The translations under genes and the position numbers were made by a program. 9,562 nucleotides of DNA, from NCBI GenBank assembly GCA_019240015.1, contig JAFAZB010000521.1:1-9562 (forward strand). The letters are read 5' to 3'. Origin of the DNA: Solirubrobacterales bacterium (GTDB lineage: Bacteria; Actinomycetota; Thermoleophilia; Solirubrobacterales; Solirubrobacteraceae). Shown here piece after piece: positions 1 through 6,087 of the stretch. The first letter of the stretch is position 1, and each line of letters opens with the position of its first letter. The notes beneath the pieces were generated by a model. That model worked only from the letters and a program-made list of their open reading frames with translations. It had not been told where the DNA came from and did no database searches.

Positions 1-215
1 CGGTTCTCGGGGACGACTGGTATCGCCACGTCACGCTGCTCGGTCGTGTGCGCTCGATCGATCCCGATCCCGAGCTGAACGACATCGACCGCCTCGCGCG
101 CCACTACACGGGCGAGCCTTACCCTCAGCGTGACCGGGGTCGGTTCAGCGCCTGGATCGAGGTCGAGACCTGGCACTCGTGGGCATCCGGCAAGCCGTGG
201 ACGGGAACGAGCTAG
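1..215 (+). CDS. PPOX-class F420-dependent oxidoreductase, C-terminal end (5' partial)
   Basis: An open frame enters the window at base 3 and runs 70 codons to TAG at 213-215. The residues fit the end of a pyridoxamine-5'-phosphate-oxidase-like (PPOX) split-barrel enzyme: 'WYRHVTLLGRVRSIDPD' looks like a late barrel strand, 'LARHYTGEPYPQRD' is the conserved YTG-x-PYP helix region, and 'FSAWIEVETWHSWASG' is the usual final strand with its tryptophans. In actinomycetes this subgroup generally binds deazaflavin F420 and reduces small organic molecules, but the cofactor site lies mostly upstream of the window, so F420 use is inferred. The gene converges on the TetR gene with 23 bases between the stop codons. 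Its start and substrate cannot be seen. The family assignment is fairly secure and the exact function is not. Confidence 0.75.
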   Translation, partial: VLGDDWYRHVTLLGRVRSIDPDPELNDIDRLARHYTGEPYPQRDRGRFSAWIEVETWHSWASGKPWTGTS

Positions 216-224
216 CTCGCACTC

Positions 225-240
225 AGGGCCGCGCAGCCCT
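225..240. terminator. weak hairpin between convergent PPOX and TetR genes
   Basis: AGGGC (225-229) and GCCCT (236-240) are perfect inverted repeats around a six-base loop, placed between the two convergent stop codons and running into the TetR stop (239-241). The stem is only five pairs and no T tract follows on either strand, so this is at best a weak bidirectional terminator. Confidence 0.25.
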
Positions 241-823
241 ACTCGGGCGCGTGGCGCAGCCCGTCGAGGGCCACGTCCAAGATCCGCCCGACCTGACCGG
301 GGGAAAGCGAAGCGACCTTGGCGATCCCGCTGACGAGGTGCAGCACGTCGCTGATGTCGACATCGGTCCGGACGATGCCTGCCTGCTGGGCACGCTCGAG
401 TAGAGGCGCGCCCGCTTCGTACAGCGTGCTGCGGCAAGCGGCGAACACATCCGAATTGCCGCCGCTCGCAAACAGCTCGTTGGCGAGCGCCTGCTTGGTG
501 GCGACGTAGCCGACGAACCGGTGGAGCCAGTCCACGAGCGCTTCCCACGGTGGAAGGGTCGCGACGTCGGCCGCGGAGCGCGAGAGAGCCTCGACCTCAC
601 CGACGTACACCGCCTCGATCAGGACCTGCCGGGTCGGGAAGTGTCGATAGAGGGTGCCGATGCCGACGCCCGCCCGGCGCGCGATGTCCTCGAGCGAGGC
701 CTCCGTGTCGGCCTCCGTGAACGCGGTCCGGGCCGCGGCGAGCAACTTGTCGTAGTTGCGCTGCGCGTCGGCGCGCTTGGAGCGCTGAACGAGACTTGGG
801 GCAACGACGGGATCTACGGGCAT
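239..823 (-). CDS. TetR-family transcriptional repressor, probable regulator of the adjacent MFS exporter
   Basis: A 194-residue TetR-type one-component regulator. Residues 16-62 form the N-terminal DNA-binding three-helix unit; the helix-turn-helix with the typical 'AGVGIGTLYRHFPTRQ' signature lies at about 43-66. The remaining all-helical part (about 67-190) resembles the C-terminal ligand/dimer domain of the SbtR-like subgroup. It is transcribed away from the MFS gene, the classic arrangement for a repressor of a drug or metabolite exporter, and three palindromic operators fill the gap between them. The ATG at 823 is chosen here but has no nearby ribosome binding site. A TTG at 838, five codons upstream, has GGAGG eleven bases before it, and that GGAGG is part of operator 1, so the start is uncertain. 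The inducer is unknown. Autoregulation is likely because the operators lie over its own upstream region. Confidence 0.9.
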   Translation of the reverse strand: MPVDPVVAPSLVQRSKRADAQRNYDKLLAAARTAFTEADTEASLEDIARRAGVGIGTLYRHFPTRQVLIEAVYVGEVEALSRSAADVATLPPWEALVDWLHRFVGYVATKQALANELFASGGNSDVFAACRSTLYEAGAPLLERAQQAGIVRTDVDISDVLHLVSGIAKVASLSPGQVGRILDVALDGLRHAPE

Positions 824-831
824 CGGATTGC

Positions 832-861
832 TTGACAAATCGGAGGGTGCCTCCGTATACT
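832..861 (+). promoter_or_regulatory. sigma-70-type promoter of the MFS exporter
   Basis: TTGACA (832-837) matches the -35 consensus exactly, and TATACT (856-861) is a good -10 element, with an 18-base spacer. The expected transcription start is near 867-868, inside operator 2. Operator 1 fills most of the spacer (841-855), so a bound repressor would block polymerase. This is the clearest promoter in the window. Its -35 box sits at the start of the TetR gene, overlapping the codons between the two candidate TetR starts. Confidence 0.75.
841..855. promoter_or_regulatory. operator 1 (CGGAGG-GTG-CCTCCG)
   Basis: A perfect 15-base inverted repeat, centre at 848, lying exactly between the -35 and -10 boxes of the exporter promoter. 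It shares the core GGAGG-N3-CCTCC with the two sites downstream. It is inferred to be bound by the adjacent TetR protein; no binding data are available. Confidence 0.7.
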
Positions 862-863
862 AA

Positions 864-880
864 CTGGAGGGCGCCTCCAG
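864..880. promoter_or_regulatory. operator 2 (CTGGAGG-GCG-CCTCCAG)
   Basis: A perfect 17-base inverted repeat, the longest of the three, centre at 872. It begins three bases after the -10 box and covers the predicted transcription start. Its centre is 24 bases from that of operator 1. Confidence 0.7.
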
Positions 881-888
881 ATGTTTCC

Positions 889-901
889 GGAGGTGACCTC
901 C
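889..901. promoter_or_regulatory. operator 3 (GGAGGT-G-ACCTCC)
   Basis: A perfect 13-base palindrome with the same GGAGG-N3-CCTCC core, centre at 895, 23 bases from operator 2. It lies in the predicted 5' leader of the exporter transcript, so it may be an auxiliary operator. In RNA it and operator 2 could also form small hairpins. Confidence 0.6.
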
Positions 902-985
902 AGTTTAGCGCTTACCCGCCGCAAAATCCAGCTGAGCGGGGGCGCTCCAGTAGTCGCCGTCTGCTCGAAGGGAGCTTGCTTCGCC

Positions 986-2524
986 ATGTCCGCAACTGCC
1001 CTACCCGCAACAATCCGCCGTCGCTACCGACAGCGCCGCCGCGGCCAAGGATCGCACTCCCGCGATCTGCGACCCAGCGGCGACCGGCGACCGGCCAACC
1101 CCAAGCTGGTGCTGGGAATCATCCTCGGCGCCTACTTGATGGTGGTCCTCGATTTGTCGGTGGTCATCACGGCCCTGCCGCAGATCCATCGCGCGCTGCA
1201 TTTCTCCGCCGCCGGGCTGTCATGGGTACAAAGCGCCTATGCGCTCACGTTCGGCGGGCTGCTGCTGCTCGGCGCGCGGGCCGGAGACATCCTCGGACGT
1301 CGCCGGGTGTTCATCGCCGGAACGGCGCTGTTCAGCCTCACGTCGCTGATCGGCGGGCTGGCCCAGTCGGCTGAATGGCTGCTCGCCGCGCGCGCGCTCC
1401 AGGGGATCGCGGCCGCGATCGCTGCGCCGGCCACGCTCGCGCTGCTGACCTCGAGCTTTCCCGAAGGGCCGGAGCGCACCCGCGCGGTGGCGGCCTACGC
1501 CGCGGTCGCAGGCGGGGGCGGCAGCGTCGGGCTGGTGCTCGGCGGGATGCTCACCGCGTGGGTCTCCTGGCGTTGGGGTCTGTTCATCAACGTCCCGGTG
1601 GGGCTGGTGCTGATGTGGCTGGCGCCGCGGTATCTGGCTGAGACCGAGCGGCGGCCCGGACGGCTTGATCTGGCGGGCGCGGCGAGCTCGACCCTTGGTA
1701 TGGGCGCGCTGGTGTACGGGTTCGTGCGGGCCGCCTCGAACGGCTGGGGTGACTCGGGAACCGTGGCCTCGTTTGCGGCTGCGCTGGCGCTTCTGGCGGC
1801 GTTCGTGGCGATCGAACGGCGGGCTGAGCAGCCGATCACGCCGCTGCGACTGTTCGCGAGCCGGGAGCGCTCGGGCTCCTACCTGGCCCGGCTCCTGCTC
1901 GTCGGCGCGATGTTCTCGATGTTCTTCTTCATGACCCAGTTCCTGCAGGGAGCACGCAACTTCACCGCCCTTCAGGCCGGAGTCGCCTTCCTCCCGATGA
2001 CGCTGGTGATGTTCACCGTCGTACGGCGGGTGCCCGGACTGGTGGCGCGCTTCGGAAACGTGCGGCTGCTGGGCGGCGGGTTGCTGATCGCCCTCGTCGG
2101 CATGGTGTGGCTGAGCCGGATATCGCTCGACTCCTCGTATCTCGCGCAGATCGCGTTGCCGCTGGTGCTGCTCGGCGTGGGAATCGGCATGGCGTTCACC
2201 CCATTGACCACCGCCGGCATCGCCGGCGTGGAACCTGGCGATGCCGGCGCCGCCTCCGGCCTGATCAACGCCGCGCAACAGCTCGGGGGCTCGCTGGGAG
2301 TCAGCATCCTGACCACCGTGTTCGCATCGGCCAGCCGTGAAGCGATGGCCCACCCGCTGGCGGGTGCGACCGGCTCAGCGGACGGTCGCTACGCACTCGC
2401 GCACGCGGTCGCTACGTCGGTCACCGGCTCTGCGGTGCTGCTCGCTCTAGCGTTGGTGGTGGTGGGCGGCACGGTCCTGCCCTCCCGGATCCGCGCCGCG
2501 AGAGTGCTGGCGGAGCCGGCGTGA
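986..2524 (+). CDS. MFS exporter of the DHA2 (EmrB/QacA-like, 14-TM) family
   Basis: A 512-residue inner-membrane proton-driven efflux pump by family. After a basic, Arg-rich cytoplasmic tail (residues 1-40) the chain shows 14 hydrophobic segments, as expected for DHA2. Visible motifs are the TM1 signature 'VVLDLSVVITALP' with Asp56, motif A 'GARAGDILGRRR' (96-107) in the TM2-TM3 loop, the glycine-rich motif-C region 'GGGGSVGLVLGG' in TM5, and 'RWGLFINVPVG' at TM6. The ATG at 986 is preferred: GAAGGGAG lies eleven bases upstream and the tail length is reasonable. The frame is open back to an ATG at 881, which would add 35 residues, but that start falls only about 13 bases after the predicted transcript start. 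Expression is probably controlled by the divergent TetR protein through three operators. The substrate cannot be read from the sequence. Confidence 0.92.
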   Translation: MSATALPATIRRRYRQRRRGQGSHSRDLRPSGDRRPANPKLVLGIILGAYLMVVLDLSVVITALPQIHRALHFSAAGLSWVQSAYALTFGGLLLLGARAGDILGRRRVFIAGTALFSLTSLIGGLAQSAEWLLAARALQGIAAAIAAPATLALLTSSFPEGPERTRAVAAYAAVAGGGGSVGLVLGGMLTAWVSWRWGLFINVPVGLVLMWLAPRYLAETERRPGRLDLAGAASSTLGMGALVYGFVRAASNGWGDSGTVASFAAALALLAAFVAIERRAEQPITPLRLFASRERSGSYLARLLLVGAMFSMFFFMTQFLQGARNFTALQAGVAFLPMTLVMFTVVRRVPGLVARFGNVRLLGGGLLIALVGMVWLSRISLDSSYLAQIALPLVLLGVGIGMAFTPLTTAGIAGVEPGDAGAASGLINAAQQLGGSLGVSILTTVFASASREAMAHPLAGATGSADGRYALAHAVATSVTGSAVLLALALVVVGGTVLPSRIRAARVLAEPA

Positions 2525-2529
2525 GCGGA

Positions 2530-2970
2530 TCATCGGCGGCGGCGTTGTCGCCGCCGCCGCCCCGTCACCTGCCACGGACCGGGAGTCAGGTCCAGGGCGA
2601 CGTTCACGAGCCACACGATCAGGGTCGCCGCCACCAGGGTCCAGAAGCCGTGGAGGTGAAAGCCGCCGACGATGTCACCAGTGACCACCAGCATCAGTGC
2701 CGAGACGAAGAACCACGCGATGCCCAGGGTCAGGATCGCCAGCGGCAGCGTGACCAGCCTCAGGAACGGCTTCAGAACGGTGTTGAGCACCCCGAACACC
2801 GCGGCCGCCGCCAGCAGCGCACCCGCGCTGTTGACCGTCACCCCGCTGATCAGCGCGGCCACCACCGCGAGCACCAGCGCGTTGGTGAGCCACGAGATCC
2901 CGAGTCGCACCGGCAGCGACGGCGAGCGGGCTTCGCGATCGTCGGGACGGATGGCTTCATGCTCGCGCAC
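2530..2970 (-). CDS. small membrane protein, phage-holin-4 / YvlD-like family
   Basis: A 146-residue protein with four hydrophobic segments (about 27-46, 50-66, 72-98 and 105-126). The central stretch 'LNTVLKPFLRLVTLPLAILT' (62-81) is the hallmark of the Phage_holin_4_2 family, widespread in bacterial chromosomes and represented by YvlD of Bacillus. Despite the name, these chromosomal proteins are not shown to be lysis holins, and nothing phage-like surrounds this one. The start is GTG at 2970; a GGAG lies only two bases before it, so initiation is weakly supported, and no in-frame ATG is nearby. The C-terminus 'GRRRRQRRRR' is strongly basic, fits a cytoplasmic positive-inside tail, and is encoded by a perfect hairpin. 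The gene converges with the exporter, five bases separating the two stops, and is divergent from the AraC gene. Role unknown. Confidence 0.85.
   Translation of the reverse strand: MREHEAIRPDDREARSPSLPVRLGISWLTNALVLAVVAALISGVTVNSAGALLAAAAVFGVLNTVLKPFLRLVTLPLAILTLGIAWFFVSALMLVVTGDIVGGFHLHGFWTLVAATLIVWLVNVALDLTPGPWQVTGRRRRQRRRR
2534..2559. terminator. 11-bp-stem hairpin at convergent MFS / holin-like 3' ends
   Basis: CGGCGGCGGCG (2534-2544) pairs perfectly with CGCCGCCGCCG (2549-2559) around a TTGT loop. It begins ten bases after the MFS stop codon and lies inside the last codons of the opposite-strand gene. It is a very stable structure and could stop or stall transcripts from the MFS side. 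There is no T tract, so intrinsic termination is not certain. Confidence 0.5.
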
Positions 2971-3019
2971 GGCTCCAGCGTACGCGACGACCAGCCGCAG
3001 CCCGACTGCCGTCGCCGGA

Positions 3020-3025
3020 TACGCT
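3020..3025 (+). promoter_or_regulatory. candidate -10 box (TACGCT) of a leaderless AraC transcript
   Basis: TACGCT fits TANNNT and ends six bases before the GTG at 3032, the spacing seen for leaderless transcripts that are common in actinomycetes. No good ribosome binding site precedes the GTG, and no -35 box is apparent. Suggestive only. Confidence 0.25.
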
Positions 3026-3031
3026 CAGCGC

Positions 3032-3466
3032 GTGGCCTTCGTCCCGCCCGCCCGCCACCTCCTGCGCGCCAAGGACCTCGCCGACGCGAGGTACTTCGAG
3101 CCGCTCGCGGTCGGCGATCTGGCCAGCGCCGCCGGCCTCTCGCCCGCGCATTTCAGTCGCGAGTTCCGACGCGCGTACGGTGAGTCGCCACATGCCTACC
3201 TGCTCACGCGGCGCCTCGAGCGCGCCGCCGCGCTGCTGAGGGCAACCGACCGCTCGGTTTCGGACATCTGCTTCTCGATCGGGCTACGGAGCGTGGGCTC
3301 GTTCACGACCAGCTTCACCCGTACCTATGGTGTCTCCCCCGCCGCGTACCGGGCGAGCTTCCCACCGCCCGCCGACTACGCGCTGATCCCGGCCTGCGTG
3401 ATCCGACTGTACGGCCGGCCGCAACGCAGCACGTTTCGAGAAGACAACGGCAGCGGTCCGAAATAG
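3032..3466 (+). CDS. AraC-family DNA-binding regulator lacking an effector domain
   Basis: A 144-residue protein that is almost entirely an AraC/XylS DNA-binding domain. The first helix-turn-helix is at about 26-47 ('VGDLASAAGLSPAHFSREF') and the second at 75-98 ('VSDICFSIGLRSVGSFTTSF'), followed by the family signature 'YGVSPAAYR' (99-107). Full-length relatives carry a sensory N-terminal domain of 100-200 residues; here only about 20 residues precede the first helix, as in small SoxS/MarA-like regulators. The start is set at GTG 3032 because the domain begins just after it. The frame is open further upstream, but that part overlaps the opposite-strand gene and has no family resemblance. The VOC gene begins 40 bases downstream on the same strand, a common actinomycete pairing, so the two are probably co-transcribed. 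Target genes and signal are unknown. Confidence 0.88.
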   Translation: MAFVPPARHLLRAKDLADARYFEPLAVGDLASAAGLSPAHFSREFRRAYGESPHAYLLTRRLERAAALLRATDRSVSDICFSIGLRSVGSFTTSFTRTYGVSPAAYRASFPPPADYALIPACVIRLYGRPQRSTFREDNGSGPK

Positions 3467-3506
3467 TCTGGCCCCCGATCCCAGCACCGCGACCACGGAG
3501 GACCAG

Positions 3507-3935
3507 ATGATCAAACTGTCAAACGCTCAGCTGTGGGTACACGATCAACAGGAAGCGCTCGACTTCTACACCAAGAAGGTGGGGATGGAGGTCCGAGCCG
3601 ACGTCACGGTGCCGGAGCTCGGCAACTTCCGCTGGCTGACCGTGGCGCCGCCAGGTCAAGCGGACGTGTCGATCGCGCTGATGGCGATACCCGGCCCGCC
3701 GGTGATGGATGCCGACACCGGCGAGCAGGTCCGAACCCTGATGGCCAAGGGGTTCGCGGGGACGATCTTCCTCACTACCGAGGACATCCACGCCGACTAT
3801 GAGCGGCTCAAGGCGGCGGGCGTCGAGTTCAGCGAGGAGCCCGAGGACCGTCCGTACGGCATCGACTCGGGGTTCCGCGATCCCTCCGGCAACAGCATTC
3901 GCTTGACCCAGCTCGGCGAGGTCGCGGGGCTCTAG
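3507..3935 (+). CDS. VOC-superfamily (glyoxalase/bleomycin-resistance fold) protein paired with the AraC regulator
   Basis: A 142-residue single-chain VOC protein with two beta-alpha-beta-beta-beta modules: residues 3-60 ('NAQLWVHDQQEALDFYTKKV') and 83-137 ('IHADYERLKAAGVEFSEEPE' followed by 'FRDPSGNSIRLTQL'). The fold hosts glyoxalases, ring-cleaving dioxygenases, epimerases and antibiotic-binding proteins. In many metal-dependent members the final strand carries Glu after the 'DPSGN' turn; here that position is Arg132 or Leu133, so a metal-dependent activity is doubtful. The start is secure: GGAGG (3497-3501) lies five bases before the ATG. It follows the AraC gene closely. Its last bases overlap the stop of the convergent heme-oxygenase-fold gene in a shared CTAG. 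The ligand is unknown. Confidence 0.88.
   Translation: MIKLSNAQLWVHDQQEALDFYTKKVGMEVRADVTVPELGNFRWLTVAPPGQADVSIALMAIPGPPVMDADTGEQVRTLMAKGFAGTIFLTTEDIHADYERLKAAGVEFSEEPEDRPYGIDSGFRDPSGNSIRLTQLGEVAGL
3932..3935. other. shared CTAG: stop codons of two convergent genes
   Basis: The palindrome CTAG provides TAG for the VOC gene on the plus strand (3933-3935) and TAG for the heme-oxygenase-fold gene on the minus strand (3934-3932). There is no intergenic room for a terminator, so each transcript must run into the other gene. Confidence 0.9.
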
Positions 3936-4693
3936 CTCGCGAGCGCAGCCATCGGCTCCCGGCTCAACGCCTGGACCCCGTCGAGCAGCTCCCAATAGCT
4001 GCGGTACGTCGTCTCGGCGCAGCGCAGCAGCGCGAGCTCGTCGTTAGCCGGCGCCGCCGCGGCCAGCGCAGCCTTGGCCTGTGCGGCGCCGGCGCCGGCG
4101 CGCTCGGTCCGCCGCCGGAAATACTGGACGGCCCGCCGATCGCACAGCTGGTAGGAACCGTGCGCATCGAGTTGCAGCGACACGGCGTCGCGCTGCGTGG
4201 AGTCGAGCGCGTAGAGGATCATCAGATGCTCGCCCAGCGACCGGCCCATGCCGCCGGAGCACGCTTGCGAGCAGGCCGTCGTGCTCGGCAGCGGATCCTG
4301 GGCGAAGTACCACGAGGATGCCTCGCACCAACCGGTCGCCGCGGCGAAATCGCACCACAGCTCGATCTCACGCGCATCATCGGCTGCTCGGCGCCACAGC
4401 GAGTCGGCCAACGGGCCATCGGCCAGCTGGGCCGCGTGCCGTGAAGCGCTCGCCAGCGCCACGACGGCGTGATGGTGCTCGCTGGCGTACGCCTGCAGCT
4501 CGACCCAGCTCAGCTCTCCTGCGCGCCAGCGCTGCAAGAACGGGTGGTGCACGGCGCGCCAGCGCTCGGCCCGCCGGCGCACCTCGGTCCACAGCCAGCC
4601 GCCATGCGCCGGCTCGCCGTCTACACGGCGGACAGCACGGCGCGGGCTGGACCGGAGCGGCGCGGCGGGCCCGGGCCGCCTGGTCCATCTCAT
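3932..4693 (-). CDS. heme-oxygenase-fold protein (TenA / CADD / HDO-like) with apparently degenerate metal site
   Basis: A 253-residue mostly helical protein. Residues 47-90 ('HPFLQRWRAGELSWVELQAY', then 'ASEHHHAVVALASASRHAAQ') resemble the first half of TenA/PqqC/CADD-type proteins, and residues 104-121 ('ADDAREIELWCDFAAATG') and 187-192 ('RAVQYF') match later helices. In active members of the di-metal branch, as recalled, the helix after 'YF' carries an H-x3-D-x2-H pattern. Here the stretch reads 'RRRTERAGAGAA', with none of those ligands, and the preceding E-E-x2-H region reads D-D-A-R-E. This suggests a non-catalytic or altered-function protein. The ATG at 4693 forms ATGA with the demethylase stop, giving strong translational coupling. 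The Ala/Gly replacement is encoded by a GGCGCC repeat. A TenA-like thiamine-salvage or CADD-like p-aminobenzoate role is possible only if the ligands are not needed. Confidence 0.7.
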   Translation of the reverse strand: MRWTRRPGPAAPLRSSPRRAVRRVDGEPAHGGWLWTEVRRRAERWRAVHHPFLQRWRAGELSWVELQAYASEHHHAVVALASASRHAAQLADGPLADSLWRRAADDAREIELWCDFAAATGWCEASSWYFAQDPLPSTTACSQACSGGMGRSLGEHLMILYALDSTQRDAVSLQLDAHGSYQLCDRRAVQYFRRRTERAGAGAAQAKAALAAAAPANDELALLRCAETTYRSYWELLDGVQALSREPMAALAS

Positions 4694-6084
4694 CGGACCC
4701 CAGCCTTGGTCCGCCAGCCCTCCGCATAGGTAGTGCGCGCCACCTCGGAATACGGCACCGGACTGACCACGGCCCGGATCTCGGTCTGCACGTGGCGCTC
4801 GACCACCGGCCGGTGGCTGCCGCCACCTTCCTCGCCCCACACCAGCACCACTTCGGCGCCGATCTCGACCTCGGTGTCGAGAATCGCCAGTGAGAGCATC
4901 GAGCGCTCGTTGTAGCTGTAGCCGGAGAAGGTGGAGACGCCGACCATTCGGTCGCCGTCGAGCACCTTGTCGTATGGCCAGGTCGCGTAGTTGGACAATG
5001 GCAGGTCGATGTACTTGGCCGCATCCCCTTTTTGGAACATGGTCCCCATCGTGCGTGCCACGTCCTCGCCGTTCCACGCCAGGGTCACCTTCCGGCGCGG
5101 CGGCTCGTCTCCCATCGCCTCAAGTGCTTCCCGTCCGATGAACTCGTGGTCGAACTTGACGAACTGTCCGTAACCAAGATCGTGGGGGGTCAGGTAATAG
5201 TCAGTGATGTCATCCGAGTAGTAGCTACCGCCGAGCGATCCGGTGCCCTCGTAGCCCTTCTCCGGCAGCCAGCGTCGATAGGCCTCGAGCTGCTCGCCGG
5301 TGAAGATCGCCGGCAGCGGCGAGGGGATCCAGCCTGACTCGAGCGTATTGGTGGCGTACACCCTGGACCCGACCTGACGAAGCCCGAGCTCACTGCCGGC
5401 CTCGACGATCGCCCCGCGCACGTCGTCGCCCTCCTCCCACGGACCGAACAGCTCCAGCCCCGGGGCGCCAGACATCCCGTGGTGCAGCGCTCGCACGGCG
5501 TGCCCGGCGATCTCCAGCTCGCCCATGTTGAAGAACTTGATCTCGGGTAGGCCCGAGCCGGTGGCCTTCTCCAGCACTTGCAGCGCCGTGGGGCCCTGCA
5601 CCTGGAACCGGTACAGCTCCCGGCGGCCCTTGGGGTTGACCGCCGTCCGCTCATCTCGATCGAGCTTCACGTCGTAGTCGCCGGTCTCGGCGTGGTACTG
5701 AACCCAGTTGTGAGCCGAGGGCCGCCCCACCAGCCGGAAGCGGTTCTCGTCGAGATAGAACAGAATCGCGTCGCCGATCACGTAGCCGTCGGGATTGCAG
5801 GCGACAAACTGCTTGGCCTTGTTGACCTGGAAGTTCCCGAACGTGTTCACCCCCAAGTGAGAGAACAGCCCAAGCGCGTCGGGACCCTCGACCGTTAGAT
5901 CGGTCATGTGGTGCGATTGATCGAACAGCGCACACGTATCCCGCCACGCGGCTTGCTCGTCTCGCCAGTTCGAGAACTCACTCTGAACGGTCGGGTACAC
6001 GTACGGCCCGAGCTGCGAGTTGCGGACCAGCGTTGCCGGGTTCTCAGCCTCTTGCAAGAGGTCCTGAAGGCTGCGCTCACTCAT
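4690..6084 (-). CDS. ligM: tetrahydrofolate-dependent aryl O-demethylase, LigM/DesA-like (GcvT family)
   Basis: A 464-residue cytoplasmic methyltransferase of the aminomethyltransferase (GcvT) fold, close in length to LigM and DesA of Sphingobium (about 470). Family reaction: the methyl group of a methoxylated aromatic acid such as vanillate passes to tetrahydrofolate, giving 5-methyl-THF and a phenol. Stretches matching LigM as recalled are 'NSQLGPYVYP' (22-31), 'CALFDQSHHMTDL' (51-63), 'FFNMGELEIAG' (184-194), 'GSRVYATNTLESGWIPSPLP' (239-258), 'FVKFDHEFIGREALEA' (308-323) and 'RAVVSPVPYSEVAR' (437-450). Likely active-site positions are present: Tyr28/Tyr30, His58/His59, Arg121 and Tyr243. 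The ATG at 6084 has GAGGAGG (6094-6100) nine bases upstream, inside the end of metF. It lies three bases after the metF stop. The exact methyl donor (vanillate, syringate, 3-O-methylgallate or another methoxy compound) cannot be determined. Confidence 0.88.
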   Translation of the reverse strand: MSERSLQDLLQEAENPATLVRNSQLGPYVYPTVQSEFSNWRDEQAAWRDTCALFDQSHHMTDLTVEGPDALGLFSHLGVNTFGNFQVNKAKQFVACNPDGYVIGDAILFYLDENRFRLVGRPSAHNWVQYHAETGDYDVKLDRDERTAVNPKGRRELYRFQVQGPTALQVLEKATGSGLPEIKFFNMGELEIAGHAVRALHHGMSGAPGLELFGPWEEGDDVRGAIVEAGSELGLRQVGSRVYATNTLESGWIPSPLPAIFTGEQLEAYRRWLPEKGYEGTGSLGGSYYSDDITDYYLTPHDLGYGQFVKFDHEFIGREALEAMGDEPPRRKVTLAWNGEDVARTMGTMFQKGDAAKYIDLPLSNYATWPYDKVLDGDRMVGVSTFSGYSYNERSMLSLAILDTEVEIGAEVVLVWGEEGGGSHRPVVERHVQTEIRAVVSPVPYSEVARTTYAEGWRTKAGVR

Positions 6085-6087
6085 CTG

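Noticed and set aside
1220..2353. Long open frame of 377 codons on the minus strand
   Set aside because: It is antisense to the MFS exporter, rich in Gln, His, Arg and Gly, has no recognisable domain, and is the expected shadow of a high-GC membrane-protein gene.
2530..2970. Prophage remnant, suggested by the holin family name
   Set aside because: No lysin, integrase, structural gene or attachment repeat is nearby, and this family is common in bacterial chromosomes outside prophages.
2672..3031. In-frame extension of the AraC gene upstream to 2672
   Set aside because: It overlaps the opposite-strand holin-like gene and encodes a Ser/Thr/Arg-rich sequence with no effector-domain character.
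4085..4100. GGCGCCGGCGCCGGCG palindromic repeat as a regulatory site or recombination element
   Set aside because: It lies inside coding sequence and is explained by alternating Ala/Gly codons; it is kept only as part of the degenerate-ligand observation.
4081..4893. 270-codon Arg/Ala-rich open frame on the plus strand
   Set aside because: It is antisense to the end of the demethylase gene and the heme-oxygenase-fold gene, which have clear family signatures in the other strand's frames.
4694..5077. In-frame extension of the heme-oxygenase-fold gene to an ATG at 5077
   Set aside because: The added 128 residues overlap the demethylase coding sequence in another frame and have no fold similarity; the ATGA start at 4693 explains the gene better.
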